NCBI GenBank assembly: GCA_029641185.1
Contig: JAPWGK010000015.1
Coordinates: 372,001 to 436,000 of the forward strand
DNA length: 64,000 bases
Origin: Pseudofabraea citricarpa
Lineage: Eukaryota; Ascomycota; Leotiomycetes; Helotiales; Dermateaceae
Direction: 5' to 3'
Part shown: piece after piece, positions 46,763 through 58,600 of the stretch
Position numbering within the stretch: the stretch's first letter is position 1
Layout of the letters: each line of letters opens with the position of its first letter
The notes under the pieces: generated by a model
The model's database searches: none
The model's input: the letters and a program-made list of their open reading frames with translations, nothing else
Told to the model about the DNA's origin: nothing
Position numbers and translations under genes: made by a program

Positions 46763-48705
46763 TCAATTTGCATTTGTGGTTCTTTTGTAAATCATGAGGG
46801 CAGCAAGAGCTGCACAAGCCGTCGCCCCCAACGCTACATACATACCCGTTCTGTCCGGTGGTTCCTCTTCGCTCTTTGGAAATGCAGTGCTCGGATTTGT
46901 CGCTGCTTCTGCAAGAGTCACGAACAGCTCACTGATGCTATTCCACGTCACACTAACATGTAACGGTGCACTCATATTGAGGCTCATCGTGTACTCGTCA
47001 GGTTGCATCTCTGATCGCTGTGTCGTCTTGTCCTGATCGGCTTTCAGTGCAGTGTATACCGCTGGTAGATCATCCAAATGAGGATATTTTTGTCGCAGCG
47101 AAACGATATGCGAGAAGGAATCTGGATCGGAAGAATCGTAATTATAGCAAATCAGATCACAGGCGTCAAGTTTAGCACGGTTCTCCAAAATTGCTGGCTC
47201 AAGCTCCCCTAGTTCTTCTAAAATGAGATAGCATTGTTTGCCGCCTTGTAACTCGACGCTGTTAACTGCCGTTCGGGGTTTAATAGTCGGTCGGTAGAGC
47301 GAATCGAATGGTCGGTTCAGAAAGGCGTCAAGCAGAGAGGATTTGCCTGAGGACGGGGCTCCAAGTACGTAGCACAGGACTACATTTCGTTCGACGCGCC
47401 CAGGTCGCCTTCTTCTCTTCCGTGGCTTTGTAATCTTCAAAGCCGAGGTTGTAGTTGCACGTGGTGCTCCCGGTGGCTCAAAGCCAAGATATGCAAGATA
47501 TGATAAGGTCGTGGTAGGCGACACAAAAGTGGTCATAGACCACTGTGCAAGCCAACCCTGAAGAGTAATATGCCCCCCTTCATTTCTGACAGTAGTGGCT
47601 GGGAAAGATGATTCGAGCCAAAGTGATGGGAGACCTGGTGTTGGTGCAAAGAGGGCATCCAGCTCAGAATCATTGAGTCCTCCATCATTGTCTTTGTCAA
47701 AAAGGAGAAAGAGGTCGACGAAGAACCGATATCCTGTGGGGCTAAGCTCCGCGGATGAGTATTCTGGAATCTCAAATTTTGGATGCAGAAAGCTGTCCTT
47801 CAAACTCAGGCTGTCTGTATAATGGTATTTTCGCAATATTATCCAGATGGTCTCATGCCTCCCTTTCTCGGCAAAAATCTTGTTCAACTGGATGAACCCT
47901 CTCTGGTCAATTCCTCTATCGACATCGTATCTGGTAGATGGTTTGCTGATTGATAGCTTGATATTCTCGAGATCTTCTGGGGACAGAGGCTTATCGAAAC
48001 ATTTAGCTTGGAAATCATGCATTTCCTGGTCGTTTAAGAAACCGTCTTGGTCTTTATCGCAGAGGTAGAACACCCGCCGTAAGGCTGCTACTGCGGCAGG
48101 CTTTAAATTTCCCTCCTTCGAGTCGAACAGAGGCGCAATCGGGTGTGTTACTGCTTTCTGGCAAAGAAAAAAGACCTCATTAACATTGTGATGCTCCCTG
48201 GCACTTGTTCGTATACATGAATCGATTTCCTTGAATTCCGCCATGACCGGCAGCATCTCATCCTCAACCACTTGTGCTGTGCTTCCATTTGTAGTGAGGT
48301 CGGACTTGTTGGCGCATAGGACCACCGGCACATTGACGCCTAAAGAGCGGAAGTATGGCATCCAGAACAAAGCCACTCGCTCATAGCTGTAGTGGTCTGA
48401 ATATACCAGCAATATGACATTGGACTTTCGGATTTCCTTTCGCAGTGTGTTTCGTTCTTGCGGTAATGCAGAGGTGTCCACAATGGTTGTTGTCACATTC
48501 TCGGGAGTCCCGATGCTCGGTGGGATGGTGATCTGAGGAAGGACGCTTTGTATCTTGTTGGTGACGAAGACATCTTTCACCAGAGATGTGATCAGACTGG
48601 ACTTGCCCGCGCCCTCGTCCCCGCAGACACAGATCCGTACTGGTCCATATCAGCAAAGATGGGACCACTGCAAAAACAAGACATGCACTCCTTACCTGTC
48701 GCCAT
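46763..48705 (-). CDS. GEM1: Mitochondrial Rho GTPase GEM1 (Miro)
   Basis: Exons 48705-48696 and 48639-46763 give 628 residues. The first coding exon is only 10 nt (ATG GCG ACA G), and the 56-nt intron starts GTAAGG and ends CCAG. Gem1 sits in the mitochondrial outer membrane, where it controls organelle shape and inheritance and regulates ER-mitochondria contacts. The first GTPase has the P-loop GDEGAGKSS (residues 10-18) and NKSD. Two EF-hand loops follow: [12 protein letters not shown] near residue 198 and [12 protein letters not shown] further on. The second GTPase has [11 protein letters not shown]-terminal hydrophobic anchor ([17 protein letters not shown]) with a short basic tail ends the protein. 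Order and length match the family. Confidence 0.96.
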
Positions 48706-49496
48706 GCTTATCGCTTCAGTCGATGCAATTACTGGTTATCCATTCTGGGGAGAGCTGGTGTAGCTGGTGTAGCTGGCAAGGGAAATAGTAGCCCACCTAC
48801 GTCGTGCTATACAAGGCCGTACGACAGACCACTTTGCGACTTTGCGACGGCGCTTAATAGTCGCGACACGTTGTGCGGGCAGATCGTTCGTCACTTCGTT
48901 CGTTCGTTACCCAGTCGAGTCCAGTCCAGTCCAGTGCAGTTACAGTACTCGTACTACAACACAATATGGAGCAAAGACGGCGCCACAGCTGCTGCGCTTC
49001 TGCGTTTTGCCGGCAAGCGAGTCTTGAGCTACTCATTAGGCATAAGCGGCCTTCCACCTTCGGACGACGACGACGACAAGCAATCGAGTCCGCTCCAACT
49101 GCTGCTTCCCTCTTCCCTCTTCCCTCTTTCCCCATGTCTTCTCCTCCTCCTCCTCCGCCCACCAGATGCCCCCATGTGTATTTTCGTCTCCGCCTCAATC
49201 CTTCTCTACTCCAACACCTGAATCCTACCACGGCTCCTACTTGATCACATTTAAGACCGGGTTAACCTCATAAGCCCAATCACCAGCATATCCGCCGGCG
49301 CGAAAGCTACCCCACATTTGCCTGTTCGCCGTACCTTGCAGGGCCCAGAGAGTTCGACCTTATCCCCCACAAAGTCAACAATTGAGCTCGCCCGGTGCAT
49401 TTGAGACTTTTATGATTCTGGGTCCGCCTACCAGTCGCTGGCAATCTTTGTATCAACCTACTTTGGTCTGCCACTTAGCAGCCTGCCCAGCCCACC
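48706..49496. promoter_or_regulatory. Divergent promoter GEM1/creC with short simple repeats
   Basis: 791 bp between start codons. It contains several short simple repeats: CGTT tetranucleotides near 48895-48908, CCAGT pentanucleotides at about 48921-48938, a GAC run at 49064-49077 and CT-rich stretches at 49100-49160. No gene is supported. Confidence 0.45.
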
Positions 49497-51764
49497 ATGT
49501 TGTACGTGTTCTCACAAGACAGCAGACTTGGGGAGATCATTGTAATAATTGTGATAGTAGTGTCCTACCACCTCCCCCAAGATATCCCTCGCAGGCGGCA
49601 TACAATGCTGCTGTTGCTGCTGGACAAGCTGCGCCAATGATCGAGACGAATAATATCCTGTCGCATCCAACCGGTCCCGAGTACCAATTGGTGGCCGGTG
49701 AAGGTATGGCAGTGTGCGCATGGGCGATTGCACACCCAATGTTAACGTGAGAGTAGGAACATATGTTTTAAAGGAAGATTTGCATCTTGCTACCCCTCCG
49801 CCCCATCCCTCAGAGGCCCCGATTATCAATCCGAATCCTCTTGCGACAACTCCGCAGCCCGCTACAGCAGGCACAAAGGTCTCCCTCTTATCTCTCAGTA
49901 CTCGAAGTACGCCACCGACTTTGCTGTTCAGAGTAGATACAAATCGTAGCAATGGAGGGTACAATAGTATACAGGAGCACCCAAACGAGAGTCGGACCTC
50001 TGGAGACGTAGTCGGCAGTAGTGATGGAGACCGTACATCAATGACTGGAAGTGCGAAGCCGACGCTCTCAATTGGTTCGGCGCCTGCATTTGGCGAGGGA
50101 AATTCCAGTTTGGTATCACCGGTCGTGAAGGATGCAGGAAAGAGGCGAAAACCCAAGAACAATATCGCAAAGAGCAATTCATCTTTTATATCTCGGTGTA
50201 TAGTGAACGAAAGTCTTACCAAGCGATTACAAGAACGGCCTTCGGATGGTTACTTCGCATTTGCGAACATTAATAGAGCGTTTCAATGGCTTGACTTATC
50301 GTCCAGCCAGAAGGTAATTTCGGACAGGAAAGTTGTATGAAAAAGAAACTAACATATACAACAGGCAGACCACCTTACTAAGATTCTGTTTACGAAAGGG
50401 CATTGTCTTTGTCATGATGTCAACCAGATCACGAAAGGCCCGCAGCATATTGATCTGATTATGGGATTTTCTACTGGTGAAATAATCTGGTTTGAGCCCA
50501 TATCGCAGAAATATACGAGACTGAATAAAAATGTATGTGTTGTGTGTCCTTTTCAAATGCATCCTCTAACATTGCATAATAGGGGATCATCAATTCCACA
50601 CCAGTTTCCGAGATTCGATGGATACCGGGTTCTGAGAACTTGTTCCTTGCAGCGCATATGGACGGCTCTCTTGTGGTTTATGATAAAGAGAAGGACGACG
50701 CCGCATTTTCTCCCGAGGAAAAGAAAATCAGCTCGAACAGTAATTCAGACAGTGAAGGTAGCTTGAATATTACCGCCAAGTTGCATGTTGACAAGTCTGT
50801 ACACTCCGCAAACCAGAAAACTAACCCAGTCTCATTTTGGAAATTATCAAACCAGCGGATCAATGCCTTTGCATTTTCGCCAGATAATCGTCACATTGCA
50901 GTTGTTTCTGAGGATGGAACCCTTCGAATCATTGATTACCTGAAAGAAGAGTACGTTTAAAAAACTCCTTACTAATTTTTCATGCTGATGGTCTCAGGTT
51001 GCTTGATCTCTATAACAGCTACTATGGCGGCTTCAGCTGTGTTTGCTGGTCGCCTGATGGAAAATACGTTCTTACTGGAGGTCAGGATGATCTTGTTTCA
51101 ATCTGGTCTGTCACTGAGCGAGTCATTGTCGCTCGCTGTCAGGGTCATCATTCGTGGGTTACTGCAGTGGCATTTGATCCTTGGCGTTGCGACGAGCGAA
51201 ATTACCGTTTTGGTAGTGTGGGAGAAGACTGTAGGTTATTATTATGGGACTTTAACGTTGGCATGTTGAGACGACCCAAAGCTGTAAGTTATTCATTACC
51301 TCACGGACCTCTTTCTAGCTGCTAATAGTGTTCTCTTTCAACAGTTGTCAGTAAGACAACAACAAGGTAGCATTTCTTCGCGCTTCAACAATGTTTTGCA
51401 GAGAGCGGAAACACAAAACACCACCACAAGTAGATTAAGGGCCAACTCAAATCTTTCTGCTGTTGATGGAGAGACCGAACATACAATTACGCATCCAGTT
51501 GAGCCTAGAGCTAGGACTGCAATGCTTCCACCAGTTTTGGTATGTTTGTAGAAATGCTTTTCTAGAGGATTGTATGTTAACTAGCTATAGTCTAAGGCTA
51601 TCGATGACGACCCGTTGTGTTGGTTGGAATTCACCGAAGAGTCAATCATTACTAGTTGCAAGTCTGGTAGGCTTTCGTCATTCCTCGCGCAAAACCACTC
51701 TAACTGGCTTATAGGACATGTTCGCACATGGGATCGCCCAAAAGATGCGACTAATGTCAGCTAA
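49497..51764 (+). CDS. creC: WD40-repeat protein of the catabolite-repression family creC
   Basis: Nine exons (49497-49501, 49561-49703, 49754-50313, 50365-50532, 50583-50950, 50998-51283, 51345-51539, 51591-51666, 51715-51764) give 616 residues. CreC binds and stabilises the deubiquitinase CreB and takes part in carbon catabolite repression. The N-terminus begins [12 protein letters not shown]. Its first coding exon is ATG TT, in a CCCACCATG context, joined by a 59-nt intron. A conserved [12 protein letters not shown] block follows, then a disordered Ser-rich region. The WD40 blades include [19 protein letters not shown] and [20 protein letters not shown]. The last blade ends GHVRTWDRP and the stop follows shortly. 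All junctions keep frame and restore family sequence. The 5-nt exon is the weakest part of the model. Confidence 0.88.
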
Positions 51765-52694
51765 GACATCAATTATCCTGGCCCCTATGTGTATTATGTA
51801 GCCCTTATTCACAAATAGAATTTTAAAAGTAATTCCCCATACATCTGTTTTCGGTTCGTCTATGTGTCTTGTTTGATGCCTGGCCCGATAGCAGACTCTT
51901 GAATTCCTGCATATACCCCAAGCTTTGGTAAAAACTTGCTCTACTGGATACAATAATCTGACTCCAGCCCTTCAGAAAATCATCTGTGACTTGCATGCGC
52001 AAAAAGGGGTGGGAAAGGGGAAAGCGAGAGAGAAAAGCCCATACAAGCACATATACTTACAAGTTCCCAACGAAAATTTTATGTTCTGCAAACCAAACTT
52101 CAAACGAATTGTATTACCAAAATTCTCCCAAACAAAACATGCCTTTATGGCAATGTAGACTCTATTTTCGCATCTATTTCCCAACCAAAAACATTCCTAA
52201 AACATACTTTCTAAATCCAAGCGCCCCTTCAAAAACAAAGTGTACTGTCGATGCAAAGAAGCCCGTTCTACCCCAATCTCATGTTCATTATGGGGTGAGG
52301 TGAGGTGAGGTGAGATGATGCAGACTCGATAGTCAGAGGCGTAAATGCATCGACAGTACTTGGGGAAGATTAGCAATAAACATTAACTCAAAGCTGAGTT
52401 AAGATAGAAGACAAAACGGTAGAACAACCGGGTTCATTCTAGGGAGCAAGTACACTGGGCCATCGAAAAAGAAGAGAGCGCCAAGCGCTAGGACTCGGAT
52501 TCTTTTGAGGCGCGCACATGTTGACGTAGCACGAGAATTTCATTCGGACCAGCTTGCGCGGTTCTCGACTCGGATCCGATGAGGAGGATCAACGAGGAGG
52601 CGTTCAGGGCGCGTTGGTGGATCTGGTCGAAGTGCTGAAAGTTCTCGAAGTGCTACCGATGCTGGCTCTAGAAGTTGTCTGCAGAAAAAGATAA
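51765..52694. other. Convergent 3' intergenic region creC/WSC giant gene
   Basis: 930 bp between converging stop codons. It holds a GGTGA pentanucleotide repeat (about 52293-52315) and otherwise AT-rich DNA. Just below the WSC gene's stop, on its strand, lies a 24-codon Ser/Thr-rich open stretch (about 52588-52662) preceded by TTTTTCTGCAG, which could be a hidden last exon. Confidence 0.4.
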
Positions 52695-55600
52695 TCATAT
52701 TAGCTCATATACATCCCAATTATAGACTGCACCTGAAGGCTGGCCGCCACAGAATTGATTAGGGTCGCCAGGACAGAGTGACATGCACCGAAAGAGGGCT
52801 GGTGCCATTCTGTTCCGGGTGCCGCAATAGCACTGGGAGACGTGCACAATGGCCACGGGTAAACCTCTGGTGTTGCAACTTGCAACGCAGACGTTTATCG
52901 TGTTTGCAGGATTTGCATTCTGCGTGAGCGATTGGACGGGTGCGTAATTGTCCACATCGCTAGATGGATCTGCAGGGATTACATTCAGAAGGAACCTATT
53001 GTCTGCATAGCATCCCTGATATGTGTATCCCATAACAGTCACTGCATTCGAGGGAGTTGGAGTTGGTCCAGAGTTTGATGAAGTTCTCGCCGTTGAACTT
53101 GTGGTCATACTCGAACTCATACTCATACTCGATCTTCCTGAAGTGCTAGAAGAACGTGGAAGAAGTGAGGAACTCACCATCGATGTAGTCGAAGAGGTTG
53201 TTGAAGTACCATTTGGTAAATACTCATACAAACTCCAAAAGACAAACCCAGGCGCAAGACCACCACAAATCATATTTGGGTTGGCTGGGCATTTATAATT
53301 GCAGGTAGCAGTAGTGTTCGGTGGGCGTCCTTCTACAGCAGTCTGCCGGAAGAGATTTGTAGCACCACAAGCGCAGAAGCCAGCGGCGACTATTGCATAA
53401 TTGTTCTCAGGTGCCCCAAGGGCTAAACAAGTTAATAAACAAAGATCAAGTGAATTGTTCTCTCTGAAGGTGAAGTTCCTTGTAGGTGGCCCAAGATCCG
53501 TGGAACTATCCGCTGGGTTAGAAAAACCAACATCGTAAGGTTTATTATTGTCGGTATAGCATTCCTTGTAAACATATCCAAATAGACTGAGAGGGTTTGA
53601 AGTGTATGTCGACCGATAACGTGACGATGTTGTAGTAGTTGCGACGTCGGATGTTGATCTTGATGCAACAGTACTCGAACCAACATTGATTGGCACACGA
53701 GTACTTGTCGACACAGCTGTACTTGATGGCGTAGAGATCGACTCTATGGAGCTTGCATCGTCTACCAGTTCATACACACTCCAGTAGGCAGCGAATGGTC
53801 CGAGTGGACCACCACAAACTTCCCTAGCATTACCCGGACATGCGTAGTTGCAACGGTAGGCAGTATTATTAGCAGGACGTTGTTCTAGATAAGTCTGCCG
53901 GAAAAGATTTGTAGCACCGCAAGCGCATCTATCCCTCCACACTGCAGCCCATGTGTTCTCAGGAGCACCCAGGGCTAAACAAGTCTCCAAACAAAGTTCG
54001 ATTGTGTTAGTAGTTCTGAATGTAAAGTTCCTTGTAGGCGGCCCAAAGTCTGTGCTACTATCGACAGGAGGAACACCCGCGGGTCCGTGGTTGTTATCAG
54101 CATAGCACTCTCTGTAAACGTACCCATAGAGCTCTAGAGGTGAACTTGTGAATGTACTAGCTGGTCTGCGAGTCGTCGTGCTGATAACAATTGAGGTAGA
54201 GCTTGCAATTGTCGATGAGTTTGAGCCCGACAAGCTTTGAATAGACGAGGTACTAGCGGTTGAAGATAATGCAACCGACGAAGGCACTCCAACCGAACTG
54301 GAGAAGAAGTTTGGACGGCTTGATGTTGACGGGATAAACGGCGTGGCGGAAAGAATGGCAGAGCTTGAGGAAGAGCTCGAGAGAAAGAGCCCAGTGGAGG
54401 TAGATACTGCACTTGAAGAAGGGACGCTTGAGCTACTCGAGCTTGATGACCTAAATTGGGCCGCGGAGGTAATGACTGAGCTTGACGATATACCAGTTGA
54501 AGTGAATCCACCTGGAACGTTGATGCTAGCCGAGGAGGATATTCCACTCGGACTTGATGACCTAAATTGGGCGGTGGAAGGAATGACTGAGCTTGACGAT
54601 AAACCAGTTGAAGTGAGTCCACCAGGAGCGTTGATACCAGTCGAAGATAGTCCAATTGAAGAAGTGAATCCGCCAGGAGCATTGCCCGCTGAAGAAGAGG
54701 GGCCTGAGCTGCTCAAGCTTGACGATCTGAACGGTGAGGCGGAGGATGGTCCAGTCGATATTGCAAGTCCGCTCGAAGTGAGCGGATTGAACACATTTGA
54801 CGAAGATAATCCAGCGGGTGAAGAGGGACCCGTAGAGCTAGATAATATGTTCGCATTACTTGGACTTGGTGCGGCAATACTAGAACTGCTTGGATTTTGT
54901 AAAGCAACAGCAGATGAACTTGGTGAGACGAAAGTGCTAGGTTGAGGTGAGCTTGGAGATAGTACATACGGCGAGGTAGAAGATTGAATGGAGCTCGAGG
55001 AAGAAAATGCTGTCGAACTAGATAATGGTCCCGAAGCACCTGGTGGTGAGACTTGCGAACTTGAGGGAGCTGATGGAGGAGTTGAACTCGAAGAGGGTCT
55101 TGCTGAAGTTGAGAAGAAACCTGAAGTGCTGGCTGATGATGGTTGTAGATTTGTAGATGTGGAAGAAGCGAAACCTGAAGGGAAGCCTGTTGAAGTCGAC
55201 AAGAGCCCTGAAGCGCTTGAAGGTGACAGTTGCAGGTTTGTAGACGCAGCTTGAACAATTGAACTTGAGGAAGGCCTCGTTGAAGTAGATACAAGTCCCG
55301 AAGCACTTGCCGACGATGGCTGTAGACTTCCGAACGATGTCTGGGGCATTGAGGCAGCCGCAGGAGTAGTCGCAGAGGGCAGCGCCAAAGATGAGCTGCT
55401 TAGACTTGATCCTGGGCAGATAGCAGGAACAAGATTCAATGTCACCAATCGACAGCCAAGCGGAAAGCGTGGATCAAGAAGATAGAGCGTGTTTTCGAAG
55501 TCCGCAGAGTCTCTACAATCTTCAAGCCTATTAGCCCCGTTAGAAGCCAAGTAGAGTTCGAATGAGCAGTCTTGGCGAGTGTTAATAATAACCGGCAATC

Positions 55601-58600
55601 GGTCGCTAAAAAGGTCTGCAGAAGTGAAAAATAATGGTGTCGATCCTGGATCGCTCGAGGGCTGGTTTGCAAACAGGGGTTCAGGTCCACTGCCGGTATC
55701 AAAATTGAAGGCAAAATGGGTACTATAACCAAATCTATTGGTGGAGAAAAAGAGCTGAGCGAGATTGGCGTCGTTAGTGATTGACATCTCTTCATTTCCA
55801 AGATTTTCCCAGAAAAGATACGCGAGAGGATCGCTGCCAGCTGCTAATCCTATACGGTAACAAGAAGGCGGTGCTGGACAAATTGAACTTGTTGCAACAA
55901 CTGGTGAAGATGCAGTGGATGTTCTTGATAGACCGAGGTTTGCTGGAGAAGTTACAATTGGCGTCGGCGTTGGAGTGGGAGCTAGAGGCGAAAGAGAAGT
56001 TACTCCTAGCCCCAAGGTAGAGCTAGATGAGATGAAAGTTGAACTTCTCGCACCAGAGCTTAATTGAGATGAGCTTGGTAATACAATTGAGGGGAATACT
56101 GATGTTGATAATAACACAGTTGTATCCATAACAGGACTAGATGATAAAACTTGAGAAGACGATGCTCTAGTGGAAGTTCCTTGCCCCAGGGTAGATGACG
56201 ATGCAGCCAAAGAACTCGGTAATGTTGAAGCAGCATTAAGGTCCTGGCTAGAAGTGCCTTGTATTGAGCCTGCAGATGTTGCAAATAACGATGGACTCTG
56301 TGATATTGATGATATAGCGGATGATGATGGAGCCGCAGATGTTGATCCTTGGGGCAAGTTAGAAGTCGCGGGTGCGAATGAAGATCCCGCAGAATTCGAG
56401 CTAACGCTCCCTGGCTGTTGAAATATTGCCGTTGTGCTTGAAGCAGAGCCAGGGAAAGAGACACCTGGAGTCGACAGAGCCTGTGAGGCAATTGAAGATG
56501 CAGAGCTTGATGCCGCCCCTCCCAAAAAGATAGATGGAGATGCGTTTGAAGTAAAAGAGGCACCGGACCCAATATTTGATGACGATTGGGCTGCAGAGAA
56601 GCCGATCGCAATTGAGCTCGTGGCTGAAGATGTAGCAATCATACCAGTACTTGATAAAGTCTGCTGCAGCAATGCGGAGCTACTGGCATAAGTAGAAGCA
56701 CTTCCTACTTCAGAGCTTGATCCCAAAATGGACGAGCTGCCCAACATAGCTGACGAACTGCCACTACCTGGTGTACTTGAGCTCGGCGAAGAGCCGGTGA
56801 CGCTAGCAGCTCCAGGAACGCCCGCAGCCGTTGAAGAGATGCCAATTTCCAAAGTGCTAGAACCAAGTAGCGACGAGCTACCAGCGGTGCTTGAAATTGG
56901 GAGAATAGGATTAGTGGCACTAACACTACCTGTGTTTGGTACCGGGAGGCTGCTGGACGCAACCGCAGAGCTAGATCCCTGTGTGAATATGGATGAGGAC
57001 GCAGAGATTGATACAGAGCTGGATCCGAGTATAGGAGTTGCTCCGGGAGTGGATATAGCGCCCAGTGCAGAACTAGATCCTAACATAGAGCCACTTGATA
57101 GCTGAGAACTAGAATCAGATGTAGGAAATGACCCAGATGTAGAAATAACTCCAAGTACAGAACTAGATCCCAACACAGTGCCACTTGATAGTTGAGAACT
57201 GGACACAATTGCCCCGGGCGTAGAAATAGCTCCTAAAACAGAACTAGATTCGATTGCGGATTGAGAACTAGGCCCAAGTGTAGGGATTGATCCAGAACCA
57301 GAACCAGATGCAGAGCCAGAACCAAGTATAAAGATTGAACTTGATGCAGCAATAGATGCAGACCCTGATATCGATCCTGGTGTAGATATGGACCCGATTG
57401 TAGATGCAGCTGCGGATTCGGATATAGACCTGGAAGCTTGTGTAAGAGTTGATTCAAGTCCAGAAGTTGATCCGAGTGTAGAAATCGATGCCAGTTGAGA
57501 ACTGGAGCCGATTGCGGATGCGGATACAGAGCTGGGGCTTAGTGTAGGATTTGATCCAAGTCCAGATATTGATTCAGATGTAGAAATCAATCCCAGTTGA
57601 GAGGTGGAAATACTTGAAGGTGAGCCACCGAGAATTTGTGTACTTGAACCTTGTGGCAAGAAGTTACTTGATGTAGGCGACGAAATTCCTGCAGCTAGAT
57701 TGCTAGTGACTGCGACAGAAGTGCTGCTTGGAATTCCTGATGCTGGAGCAGAAATACCAGATGAATCAATTCCAAGATTACTGGAGGACGCTGGTGCTGT
57801 AGAACTTGGCAATGCACCTGATGCAGAGCTGCTGAAAACACTCGGATTCGAACTCAAAGTAGTAGGTGATGAACCTATTGTAGAGGAATCTCTTTGTTCA
57901 ACCGAGGAAGAAATGGCTGCTATAGCGGTCGATGTGCCGGATCCCAGAGACACCCCAGAGCCAGATAGAATACCAGTGTTTGTTGATTGTACAAAACCAG
58001 CCAAAGATGTCCCTGCATTGCTGATAGCAGCCCCAGAGGCACTGACTTGGTTGCTGGGAGATGAAACCGCAGCCGAGGAGCTGATTGACAGTATTGGAGA
58101 CAAAGTGCTCGTAAGAGCTGAACTAGGCGAGATTGTTGCTGAAGCTTGTCCAACGTTGCTTGAGCCAGTACTTTCTGATCCTGTGGCAGAAAGCAAGATG
58201 CTGGTCGAGAGTCTCAAACTACCAGAACTTGTGCTGGGCAATGTTTCTGACGATGCACCAAGTGAAAGTGAACCAGATAATGATTCAGAAGGAGCAACAT
58301 TGCTCGATGGCAGCCCTGATATAACATTACCGCTGGTAGATAGAGCAGCTTGAGAGAGAGTAGCCGAGCCTGTAACACTGGTGGAGCCTGCTGCACCGAC
58401 TTGAGAAGCAGTACTGCTGATGCTAAGCGACGCGAAAAATGAAACGGTCGTGCTAGCAGCACCAGTACTTCCAGAACCTTGGGCAATTGTAGAGAAGCCA
58501 GTACTGAAACTAATAGCTGCTGATATTGTAGATTGTATCGAGGCTTCTGAAGACCCAGAACCAAGGTTGAGAGCCGTTGATGCTGCTGGAGGTTGAGTCG

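Noticed and set aside
57604..58353. 249-codon plus-strand frame, and several others like it, opposite the WSC mucin
   Set aside because: Serine and alanine codons read backwards give few stops. The acidic Glu/Val/Leu-rich products are an artefact of repeats on the other strand.
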